From: Candidatus Aerophobota bacterium
Lineage (GTDB): Bacteria > Aerophobota > Aerophobia > Aerophobales > B3-G15
NCBI GenBank assembly: GCA_030607715.1
Contig: JAUWJM010000059.1
Span: forward strand, 1-9,313
DNA length: 9,313 nt
Direction of reading: 5' to 3'
Part shown: piece by piece, positions 1 to 4,835 of the stretch
Layout of the letters: each line of letters opens with the position of its first letter
Position numbering within the stretch: position 1 is the stretch's first letter
Program-made: the position numbers and the translations under genes
Notes under the pieces: generated by a model
Seen by the model: the letters and a program-made list of their open reading frames with translations, nothing else
Database searches by the model: none
Told to the model about the DNA's origin: nothing

Positions 1-449
1 AGAGCTCTGGCTATTTCTACTCTACGTCGTTCCCCACCTGAGAGAAGATAAGCTTTTCTTTCCCTTAAATCAAAGAGCCCCAGCTCAAAGAGAAGCTCCT
101 TAGCCCTCTCTTTTTGCTCTCCTACCGAGAGATCTAAGGTTTCCAGAATTGCCATTAAATTATCTTTAACACTAAGCTTTTGGAAAACTGAGGATTGCTG
201 AGGGAGATAGGCAATTCCTCTTTTAGCTCTTTTGTAAGTAGGAAGATGGGTAATCTCTTCACCATTTAGAAAAATTCTGCCTCCGCTGGGAGGGACTAAC
301 CCCACAATCATATGGAAAGTAGTGGTTTTCCCTGCTCCATTAGGTCCTAACAAACCAATTACCTGTCCCTTTTCTACTTTAATAGAAATCCCATTTACCA
401 CCGGGATTCTTCGATATATTTTACTTAGATTATCCACTTGTAGAGCCAC
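1..449 (-). CDS. lptB: LPS export ABC transporter ATP-binding protein LptB (C-terminal part beyond window edge)
   Basis: LptB is the cytoplasmic ATPase of the LptB2FGC complex that extracts lipopolysaccharide from the inner membrane. About 149 of the usual ~240 residues are present; the gene runs off the left edge. Visible motifs are Walker A GPNGAGKTT (residues 35-43), the Q-loop in AYLPQQSSVFQKLSV (Q84), which is typical of LptB, and the ABC signature LSGGERRR (136-143). Walker B and the H-loop lie outside the window. I chose the GTG at 447-449 because GAGG sits six bases upstream. Another in-frame GTG 15 bases further up has no Shine-Dalgarno sequence and directly follows a stop codon. The gene overlaps the end of lptA by 20 bases, implying translational coupling. 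The order lptC-lptA-lptB matches classical LPS export operons. Identity is confident from motifs plus neighbours. Confidence 0.93.
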   Translation of the reverse strand, partial: MALQVDNLSKIYRRIPVVNGISIKVEKGQVIGLLGPNGAGKTTTFHMIVGLVPPSGGRIFLNGEEITHLPTYKRAKRGIAYLPQQSSVFQKLSVKDNLMAILETLDLSVGEQKERAKELLFELGLFDLRERKAYLLSGGERRRVEIARA

Positions 450-921
450 TTTTTTCCTCTTCACCTAAAATATAGGTAGCCATTACCGGACTACCCTTTG
501 CCTCTAATTTCTCCTCTTCTGTCCAGATTAGCATCTGTTCAGCTAAAAGATTGTTACCCATCTTATCTGTGTAGATAACATCCCCTTCCAAAGTTAATAT
601 TCCATCCTCATACATATAGGTAGCTATCTGGCAGCTTACCTGTATATTATTGACAGTTCTGTTTAACTTTACCTTCCCTTTAGCCACAATTTTATTCAAA
701 GTATTTTCCTCGGTTAAATATACCTCTATTTGCTCAGCTTCTAATTTAAGATCTTCCCAGGTAACCTTTGCATTTCCTTTATAAATCAGCAAATGCTTAC
801 TATAGTCTATGCTCTGCTCAGAAGATGTGACTATCATCTTTTGCTGAGCAAAGCTTAACTGAGTTAATCCAAGAATTACCCCCAGGGTAAAAACAACTAA
901 GGTTAAAAAAATCTTTCTCAT
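430..921 (-). CDS. lptA: LptA/OstA-like periplasmic LPS transport protein
   Basis: LptA forms the periplasmic beta-jellyroll bridge that carries LPS from the inner-membrane complex to LptD. The 163-residue product starts with a signal peptide: positively charged MRK, a hydrophobic run to about residue 20, and a likely cleavage after SFA (residue 25). The mature part shows the OstA N-domain pattern of alternating beta strands: a segment near residues 36-60 ending in the AEQIEVYL element, then KIVAKGKVKLN, then ILTLEGDVIY followed by a second LLAEQMLIW. There is a very strong ribosome binding site, AAGGAGG, six bases before the ATG. It lies 26 bases downstream of lptC and overlaps lptB. The polar tail is short and ends at the window's only lptA/lptB overlap. 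LptA proteins have low sequence identity, so the call rests on fold pattern, signal peptide and position. Confidence 0.88.
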   Translation of the reverse strand: MRKIFLTLVVFTLGVILGLTQLSFAQQKMIVTSSEQSIDYSKHLLIYKGNAKVTWEDLKLEAEQIEVYLTEENTLNKIVAKGKVKLNRTVNNIQVSCQIATYMYEDGILTLEGDVIYTDKMGNNLLAEQMLIWTEEEKLEAKGSPVMATYILGEEEKSGSTSG

Positions 922-947
922 TGAAATCCTCCTTATATATTTTTTAT

Positions 948-1529
948 TTATTCAGGTGATTGAAGATAAGTGGTTACCTGCTCCTTGATAATTATTGAAG
1001 TTAAATTTAAATTCCCAATTAATCCCTTTCCCTTAATTACCAGGTTATCTTTTTTTATAGTTACTTTCTTTTCTGTAATAAGCTTTTTCTCTTTAGCTAC
1101 CCATCTTAACTCAGAAGTGCTAAGCTGAGCTCCATCAAGATAAGAGATAATCTTAACCCTACCTTTAAGCTCTAAATCAGAGGTTAAATTATCCATTATT
1201 ATCTGATCAGCTTCACCTTCAGAAGCTGGTTTGCCTTTTTCAAAGAGCTTTACCTTTACATTTTTTAAGACTACCCTTTGAGGGAACTGAATCGCAGAAT
1301 CAGCCTCAAGTTCCCAGCTTTTCCTTCCCAGATTATCCCATTCTACAAAGCTTACTCCTTGAGCTTCCATCAAAGGACGAATTTGAGAAGATTTCTGGAA
1401 GGGGTTCTCAATGTCCTCTCTTTCACAACCCACTAAAAAAAAAGATAAAGTTATAATCAATATCAGAAACATCAGGGGAAGGCCTCTTGAAACCTTCTTT
1501 TGGAAAAAATATTTAATCATTTTTCTCAT
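948..1529 (-). CDS. lptC: LptC-like LPS export protein, probable lipoprotein
   Basis: LptC is the membrane-anchored link between LptB2FG and LptA. The 193-residue product has a basic N-terminus, a hydrophobic helix at about residues 17-33 and then LVGC with Cys35. That is a lipobox, so the protein may be lipidated rather than held by a transmembrane helix as in E. coli. The downstream region has LptC features: a segment with GVSFVEWDNLGRKSWELEADSA, where the phrase about the molecule being altered relative to its own product is typical of the family, followed by repeated strand pairs such as VVLKNVKVKLFEKGKP and LELKGRVKI. The start is not well marked: ATG AGA AAA ATG offers two starts and neither has a good Shine-Dalgarno sequence. 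The 77-base gap to rnhB is filled by short repeats. Identification rests on fold pattern plus the adjacent lptA and lptB. Confidence 0.85.
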   Translation of the reverse strand: MRKMIKYFFQKKVSRGLPLMFLILIITLSFFLVGCEREDIENPFQKSSQIRPLMEAQGVSFVEWDNLGRKSWELEADSAIQFPQRVVLKNVKVKLFEKGKPASEGEADQIIMDNLTSDLELKGRVKIISYLDGAQLSTSELRWVAKEKKLITEKKVTIKKDNLVIKGKGLIGNLNLTSIIIKEQVTTYLQSPE

Positions 1530-1540
1530 TTATTTCGCTT

Positions 1541-1604
1541 ACTCATTTACACATCACTCATTACACATTACTAATTACAGTTTTACCCCCTCTGTGCCTT
1601 CAGT
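1541..1604 (-). repeat. Degenerate tandem repeat with CACTGAAGGCACAG-like motif in the rnhB-lptC gap
   Basis: On the plus strand, 1541-1578 contains about two and a half copies of a 14-15-base unit (ACTCATTTACACATC, ACTCATTACACATT, ACTAATTAC). In the direction of the operon these read as ATGAGT/ATGTGTA-rich repeats. They are preceded, directly after the rnhB stop codon, by CACTGAAGGCACAGAGG (1604-1588 on the minus strand). A closely similar motif and repeat arrangement follows tsaB-rimI near 7464-7547. Function unknown; no terminator-like hairpin was seen here. Confidence 0.6.
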
Positions 1605-1606
1605 GA

Positions 1607-2224
1607 TTAATTTTTCTGTAATAGCCTCTGGGCCGTCTTCCACTTTTTTCTCACTATTTTAGGAAATTCTCCTTTTAACCTGATACACTCCCTGAGAAAA
1701 GTAATGGTTTTCTCATCAGAAGGGTAACCTGAGCCTAAGGGTCCATATTTTTTTGATAATTTTTTTATTTTCTCATCCCTGGCTAGCTTAGCTAAAATAG
1801 AAGCTGCAGAGACTACTGGATAATTAACATCGGCAAAATTTTCCACTACTAATTCTACCTCTTTAAAGGTAAGAAGATCTTCAATTTTTTCCTTATAATT
1901 AGCACACCAACGAGTGGGAGCATCTATGAATACCCTATCAGGAGAAAATTTATCTATCAGTTTCACTATAGCTTTTAACTGTAAATAATTAATTATATAT
2001 TGATCTATAACCTCAGGAGAAAGATAAATTAACTGATATTCCTCAGATATAGATTCAATTATCTTTTTTAGTTCCTGGCGTTTTTGAGGAGAAAGTAGCT
2101 TTGAATCCTTTACCCCCCTTCTAACAAGCTCGGGGAGAAACTCATCCTTTACCACAATCCCACAGATAACCAAAGGTCCAATAACCGGGCCTCTGCCAGC
2201 CTCATCAATTCCCATAATTCTCAT
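1607..2224 (-). CDS. rnhB: Ribonuclease HII, archaeal-type
   Basis: RNase HII cuts the RNA strand of RNA-DNA hybrids and starts removal of single ribonucleotides from DNA. The 205-residue protein has the catalytic start GIDEAGRG (Asp7, Glu8), a third acid in VFIDAP (Asp101) and a fourth in ENFADVNYPVVSAAS (Asp122), so the active site looks complete. Several motifs resemble archaeal enzymes more than usual bacterial ones: RGPVIGPLVI, DSKLLSPQKR, NYPVVSAASILAK and GSGYPSD (164-170). This suggests transfer from archaea or a lineage that shares that type. It heads the operon into lptC. A sigma70-like promoter lies about 75 bases upstream. The ATG has only a weak AGG nine bases upstream, and a second in-frame ATG is three codons further in. 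A truncated second copy of its 5' end lies at 3646-3816. Confidence 0.95.
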   Translation of the reverse strand: MRIMGIDEAGRGPVIGPLVICGIVVKDEFLPELVRRGVKDSKLLSPQKRQELKKIIESISEEYQLIYLSPEVIDQYIINYLQLKAIVKLIDKFSPDRVFIDAPTRWCANYKEKIEDLLTFKEVELVVENFADVNYPVVSAASILAKLARDEKIKKLSKKYGPLGSGYPSDEKTITFLRECIRLKGEFPKIVRKKWKTAQRLLQKN

Positions 2225-2255
2225 AATCTTTAACCTGAATTATTCTTGAAGCTTG
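2051..2255. repeat. Duplicated segment, left copy: rnhB 5' end plus last fumarase codons
   Basis: This stretch is repeated in the same orientation at 3682-3847. From 2144 to 2255 the two copies are identical over 112 bases by my reading, and the identity continues about 25 bases beyond the deletion point. The far end (2051-2075) carries about six mismatches. The right copy lacks 39 bases, from a deletion between two copies of ATCCTTTACC that start at 2105 and 2144 here. Positions 2233-2255, upstream of the rnhB start, match the 3' end of the fumarase gene, so this copy still keeps a trace of a gene that is otherwise absent from it. Confidence 0.9.
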
Positions 2256-2283
2256 TCGAATCTAATTTTATGCATATCCACAT
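2230..2283 (-). other. Possible 17-codon leader ORF / collapsed fumarase remnant before rnhB
   Basis: Downstream of the minus-strand promoter an ATG opens a 17-codon frame, MWICIKLDSTSFKNNSG, ending in TAA five bases before the rnhB ATG. Its start lies at almost the same distance from the promoter as the fumarase start does in the right copy (16 versus 14 bases after the -10 box). Its last third is the fumarase 3' end read in another frame. It is best seen as what is left after the fumarase body was deleted. It has no clear ribosome binding site, and I doubt it makes a functional peptide, although it could couple translation to rnhB. Confidence 0.3.
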
Positions 2284-2299
2284 TTTTAGATCTTAGGTT

Positions 2300-2328
2300 A
2301 TTTTACTTTAAAGCTATTCTCCTGTCAA
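2300..2328 (-). promoter_or_regulatory. Sigma70-type promoter for rnhB-lptC-lptA-lptB
   Basis: On the minus strand TTGACA (2328-2323) and TAAAAT (2305-2300) are separated by exactly 17 bases. Transcription would start near 2293, giving a ~70-base leader before rnhB. The same boxes and spacer length are present in the right-hand copy, and all box bases are conserved despite changes around them. Confidence 0.75.
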
Positions 2329-2340
2329 TTTAATTTGGAT

Positions 2341-2369
2341 TTGACCTTGTTAGCTTTATTTACTATAAT
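2341..2369 (+). promoter_or_regulatory. Sigma70-type promoter, plus strand (left copy)
   Basis: TTGACC and TATAAT are separated by 17 bases, as in the thiE promoter at 4734-4762. In this copy it points into the palindromic element and the decayed nucleotidyltransferase/HEPN genes, so it has no intact target gene. It may be orphaned, or may transcribe the hairpin-rich element. Confidence 0.65.
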
Positions 2370-2388
2370 TTCTATATTGATAATATAG

Positions 2389-2617
2389 AACCCAGATTCG
2401 GTAAGCCGGTAAAACTCTTCACCTGGGTAGGGGAGGCTTTAGCCTCCCAATTAACTCTTACTTTTAAAGGGCGATTAGCCTCACCCCTACCCATTGAGAA
2501 ATATTTTTTACTTATGAGAAAAATTTCCTGAAAAACCTAACTTTTGCGAAAGTCAGACCCAGAGTGATGTTTTAGGATAAGCTGGGTGACCATTATTTAA
2601 ATTGCCGAATCTGGGTT
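2389..2617. mobile_element. ~230-bp palindromic, MITE-like element
   Basis: The ends are inverted repeats: AACCCAGATTCGG at 2389-2401 and its exact complement at 2605-2617, with further near-matching bases inward. Inside are nested hairpins. GGGAGGCT-TT-AGCCTCCC (2431-2448) is a perfect 8-bp stem. A larger alternative pairs GGGTAGGGGAGGCT (2425-2438) with AGCCTCACCCCTACCC (2477-2492), with a 2-base bulge. ACTTT-TGCG-AAAGT near 2539-2552 is a third. No coding potential is seen. The flanks are AT-rich, but I see no clean target-site duplication. The left end sits exactly at the break in the promoter duplication. It could be a non-autonomous transposable element or a REP-like structured repeat. 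Confidence 0.55.
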
Positions 2618-2836
2618 TATACTAAAAAGGGATTAAGAGAAATATCCAACTGGTATGTTTTGCGTCTTGCCTCTGAAGGTATTATCCTCTTTGATCAAGG
2701 AGGTATAAAGGGTCTTTTCCGGGAGATTAAGAAGGCGGCGAAAAAGGCTGGATTGGTAGAGCAAAGGATAGGAAAACATCGAGTATGGTCCTTTAAAGAA
2801 CCCAGATTAGAAGAAGTTGAAGTGAAAGTAAAATGA
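2576..2836 (+). pseudogene. Remnant of an MNT-type nucleotidyltransferase (C-terminal part)
   Basis: An open frame without a usable start encodes about 86 residues, including a segment reading VYTKKGLREIS, then WYVLRLASEGIILFDQGG, then a lysine-rich helix and KHRVWSF. This resembles the C-terminal half of small pol-beta-fold nucleotidyltransferases of the MNT type, where a helix with EG-I-LY/F-D precedes a basic region. The N-terminal half with the GSR and DxD catalytic motifs is missing: upstream is a stop codon and the palindromic element, whose right arm overlaps the frame. Its TGA overlaps the ATG of the following HEPN-like frame (ATGA), as in intact MNT-HEPN toxin-antitoxin pairs. I infer a broken gene; the family call is from recall of the pattern, not from a search. 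Confidence 0.55.
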
Positions 2837-3147
2837 GAAATACTTCTGAAATTACTCGAAGATTAAAAGATGCAAAAGCGTCTCTTAAAAGTGCTGAAAA
2901 ATACTTTCCCATGGAGGACTATCGAGTAGTAATCCAGAACGCTCAGCTCTGCATAGAACTCTCCGCTGCTTATATTTTTTTCCTCTATTATCATATATAA
3001 GGCATTTTCATAGACAGATTATAAAGAAAGTTACCTTTCTCGAAACTAAGTCGTTCTTGCTCAACCTATTTAACGAAAGCTTCCCTGAAACTGGAAAATC
3101 TATATTACTCGAGAGAGTCTAAATTCCCAGAAATCATTTTAAACTGA
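2833..3147 (+). pseudogene. Decayed HEPN-domain protein gene
   Basis: An ATG overlapping the nucleotidyltransferase stop codon opens a frame of 55 codons. It contains RLKDAKASLKSAEKYF, then MEDYRVVIQNAQLCIELSA, the first two helices typical of HEPN proteins, and ends at TAA (2998-3000). In the same frame, after another stop codon at 3022-3024, the fragment LKLENLYYSRESKFPEI (about 3085-3135) resembles the usual HEPN tail of the LxxYYIPSRYP type. The gene therefore appears broken by stop codons rather than merely short. The RxxxxH nuclease motif lies in the damaged part and is not found. In intact systems HEPN is the RNase toxin and MNT the antitoxin that adenylylates it. Here neither can work. 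Confidence 0.55.
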
Positions 3148-3149
3148 AC

Positions 3150-3449
3150 TCAAATCCCGAATAAATTTGACTTATACCCCGTGTTAATATATATTTTAAC
3201 AAAAGGGTTGAGGGTTGTGAATGATAAAATAAAAGGATACCATTTAGAGGGTCTTGTAATAAAACAAAAGGGGACCACCTGATCTCCATTGAATAATGTT
3301 TGAAGTTCTTCATTTATCTTGACCACCAGTTTCGCCTTGTCAGAAATTATAATCCCAGGACTAAACAACACCAATTGAATTTGCTTAATCTGTAATAACA
3401 TTTTATTTTCCCTTCTTTCCCAATTTTCTATAGCCTCAAATATTTCCAA
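3150..3449 (-). CDS. Hypothetical protein, doubtful
   Basis: A 99-residue frame starting at TTG, with no family I recognise. The open frame extends about 14 codons further upstream without an ATG, so the true start is uncertain. An internal ATG preceded by GGGAAAATAAA is another option. The N-terminal third is charged and helical (EIFEAIENWERRENK). The rest is hydrophobic and aromatic, with two similar phrases, VVPFCFI and WYPFILSF, that reflect a 19-base imperfect direct repeat in the DNA (3224-3242 and 3259-3277, 16 matches). It sits among pseudogenes in AT-rich DNA, so it may be a decayed fragment. Confidence 0.3.
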   Translation of the reverse strand: MEIFEAIENWERRENKMLLQIKQIQLVLFSPGIIISDKAKLVVKINEELQTLFNGDQVVPFCFITRPSKWYPFILSFTTLNPFVKIYINTGYKSNLFGI

Positions 3450-3476
3450 TACTCTTTTTAAAACATTAGATAGTTC

Positions 3477-3662
3477 TTGTATATATATTTTATACTATTA
3501 ACAAAAAACTTGTTAACAATAAAAAAAGAGAAACGTATTAATGAGGCAAGAAAAAGCTTTCGTAAGATGCAAAAAGAAATTGCACCATTTATTAAACATC
3601 GGAAAGTGAAACAATATTCAACTGCTGGTGAATGGCGTGAAACATCTAATTATAATTTCTAA
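3477..3662 (+). CDS. Small hypothetical ORF, possible truncated gene
   Basis: A 61-codon frame whose first ~20 codons come from AT-rich, probably non-coding DNA and start at TTG. From about codon 22 on it looks protein-like: a basic amphipathic helix NEARKSFRKMQKEIAPFIK, then the segment KVKQYSTAGEWRETSN. I do not recognise a family. The coding-looking part lacks a start codon and a ribosome binding site, so it may be the 3' end of a small accessory gene whose start has been lost. Its end abuts the rnhB fragment on the other strand. Confidence 0.3.
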   Translation: MYIYFILLTKNLLTIKKEKRINEARKSFRKMQKEIAPFIKHRKVKQYSTAGEWRETSNYNF

Positions 3663-3816
3663 AATTATGTGTATTTAATCCAGTTTCAATTATCTTCTTT
3701 AGTTTCTCACGTTTTTGAGGAGAAAGTAGCTTTGAATCCTTTACCACAATCCCACAGATAACCAAAGGTCCAATAACCGGGCCTCTGCCAGCCTCATCAA
3801 TTCCCATAATTCTCAT
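3646..3816 (-). pseudogene. Truncated second copy of rnhB (5' end, internal 13-codon deletion)
   Basis: A 56-codon frame begins with the same 26 residues as rnhB (MRIMGIDEAGRG onward). It lacks 13 residues through an in-frame 39-base deletion between ATCCTTTACC repeats, resumes with DSKLLSPQKRE, and after KKIIE runs into unrelated sequence to a stop codon. It keeps Asp7 and Glu8 but lacks the other two catalytic acids, so it cannot be an active RNase HII. Its start overlaps the end of the fumarase gene by 20 bases. That overlap probably shows the ancestral arrangement in which rnhB directly followed fumarase. Confidence 0.85.
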
Positions 3817-3847
3817 AATCTTTAACCTGAATTATTCTTGAAGCTTG
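3682..3847. repeat. Duplicated segment, right copy (rnhB 5' end and fumarase 3' end)
   Basis: Direct repeat of 2051-2255, 39 bases shorter. Identity is complete across the fumarase/rnhB junction and drops only at the left edge (3682-3710). In this copy the fumarase gene continues past 3847. In the left copy unrelated sequence begins at the same point, after AAGCTTG. Confidence 0.9.
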
Positions 3848-4678
3848 CCTTAGGACATAGCAACTAATATTTATCCCCACTGGTAGCCCGGCAATATGAG
3901 TAGGAAAATATTCCATATTTACCCCTAAACAGGTATGATCACCTCCAAATCCCTGGGGTCCTATTCCTAATTTGTTAATCTCATCAAATAGCTCTTCCTC
4001 CAATTTAGCGTATCTGGGATTGGCATTTCTTGAATTTATTGAACGAAGAAGCGCTTTTTTAGCTAACTCTGTGCAAATTTGCATTGTCCCTCCAATCCCA
4101 AGCCCAACTATAATGGGAGGACAGGGATTTGCTCCTGCTTTTTTTACTGCGCTAAGAACAAATTCTTTTACTCCTTCCTTACCATCTCCTGGATTGAGCA
4201 TAACTACTCTGCTCATATTCTCAGAACCAAATCCCTTAGGAAAAACAATTATCCTTATTTTTTCTTTAAGTGATTGGCTAAAATAAAAATGAATTAAAGC
4301 AGGAGCATTGGTTCCTGTATTTTTTCTAAGAAAAAGGGGATCATCTACAACAGATTTTCTTAAGTATCCTTTCCTGTAGCCATCAATTACTCCCTTGTTT
4401 ACAGCCTCTTTTAAAATGTTTCCTTCAATTCTTACTTTCTTGCCTATCTCTAAAAAAACCTCGGTCATTCCTGTGTCCTGGCAAGTCGGAATCCTCTCTT
4501 TTTGAGCAATTTCTATATTTTCTATTATTTTACTTAAGGTTTTTTTGGCCAGGCCTTCCCTTTCCTCTTCTCTGATTTTCAATAAAGCCTCAAACACATC
4601 CTCTCTCACTCCATAATTGCTCTGTATACACAAATCAGCTACAACTTCAGTTATCTCTTTTTCCATACTCTGCTTCAT
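3797..4678 (-). CDS. Class I fumarate hydratase (or related Fe-S hydro-lyase), alpha subunit
   Basis: The alpha subunit of two-part Fe-S hydro-lyases binds the [4Fe-4S] cluster that hydrates fumarate to malate or, in relatives, dehydrates L-tartrate. The 293-residue protein keeps the three expected cluster cysteines: PTCQDTG (Cys66), NPCPP (Cys186) and ISCYVLR (Cys273). It also has NTGTNAPA (120-127), FPKGFGSENMS (146-156), GLGIGGT and FGGDHTCLGVNMEYFPTHIAGLPVGIN. The natural end of the family is near RIIQ; the last eight residues (KDYENYGN) are read from the start of the rnhB copy. The beta subunit, which normally follows, is absent from this window and must be elsewhere if the enzyme works. 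A strong promoter lies only about eight bases before the ATG and no Shine-Dalgarno is seen, so the mRNA may be almost leaderless. Fumarase versus tartrate dehydratase cannot be settled from alpha alone. Confidence 0.9.
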   Translation of the reverse strand: MKQSMEKEITEVVADLCIQSNYGVREDVFEALLKIREEEREGLAKKTLSKIIENIEIAQKERIPTCQDTGMTEVFLEIGKKVRIEGNILKEAVNKGVIDGYRKGYLRKSVVDDPLFLRKNTGTNAPALIHFYFSQSLKEKIRIIVFPKGFGSENMSRVVMLNPGDGKEGVKEFVLSAVKKAGANPCPPIIVGLGIGGTMQICTELAKKALLRSINSRNANPRYAKLEEELFDEINKLGIGPQGFGGDHTCLGVNMEYFPTHIAGLPVGINISCYVLRQASRIIQVKDYENYGN

Positions 4679-4692
4679 TTTTTTACTAAGAT

Positions 4693-4721
4693 ATTTTACT
4701 TTAAAGCTATCTTCCTGTCAA
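4693..4721 (-). promoter_or_regulatory. Sigma70-type promoter for the fumarase alpha gene
   Basis: On the minus strand TTGACA (4721-4716) and TAAAAT (4698-4693) are 17 bases apart. The predicted start near 4686 leaves only about eight bases of leader before the ATG at 4678. Confidence 0.75.
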
Positions 4722-4733
4722 TTTAATTTGGAT

Positions 4734-4762
4734 TTGACCTTGTTAGCCTTATTTACTATAAT
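4734..4762 (+). promoter_or_regulatory. Sigma70-type promoter for thiE-tsaE-tsaB/rimI
   Basis: TTGACC (4734-4739) and a consensus TATAAT (4757-4762) are separated by 17 bases. The predicted start near 4769 gives a ~67-base leader. This leader shows none of the conserved TPP riboswitch motifs, so thiE here appears not to be TPP-controlled in that way. Confidence 0.75.
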
Positions 4763-4835
4763 TAGCCCTGATAATATAGAGATATTCCTTATTTGTCTAT
4801 TTAGAAAAGAAAATTAAGATTTTATAGGATAAGGG

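Larger units (their letters stand above)
2299..2389. repeat. Duplicated divergent promoter region, left copy
   Basis: These ~91 bases align with 4692-4780 in the same orientation with roughly nine differences and a 2-base length change just after the plus-strand TATAAT. The match ends at TGATAATATAGA, exactly where the palindromic element beginning AACCCAG starts. In the right copy this region separates fumarase and thiE. Here it separates rnhB from accessory debris. Confidence 0.9.
4692..4780. repeat. Duplicated divergent promoter region, right copy
   Basis: Direct repeat of 2299-2389. Here it lies between two intact divergent genes, fumarase and thiE, so this is probably the original context. 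Homology to the left copy ends at TAGA (4780), after which thiE leader sequence follows. Confidence 0.9.

Noticed and set aside
1411..1662. 83-codon plus-strand ORF
   Set aside because: Antisense to lptC and the rnhB end; its middle is just the tandem repeat translated (THHSLHITNY). No ribosome binding site.
2431..2448. Rho-independent terminator
   Set aside because: A perfect hairpin but no T-tract follows in either direction, and it sits inside a larger palindromic element.
3972..4286. Plus-strand ORFs of 104 and 64 codons
   Set aside because: Both lie opposite the well-conserved fumarase alpha gene and have no recognisable protein features.
4617..4817. 66-codon plus-strand ORF
   Set aside because: Runs over the fumarase start and both divergent promoters; composition is that of non-coding DNA.
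4763..4835. TPP riboswitch before thiE
   Set aside because: The leader is short and lacks the CTGAGA and ACCTGA-type boxes.
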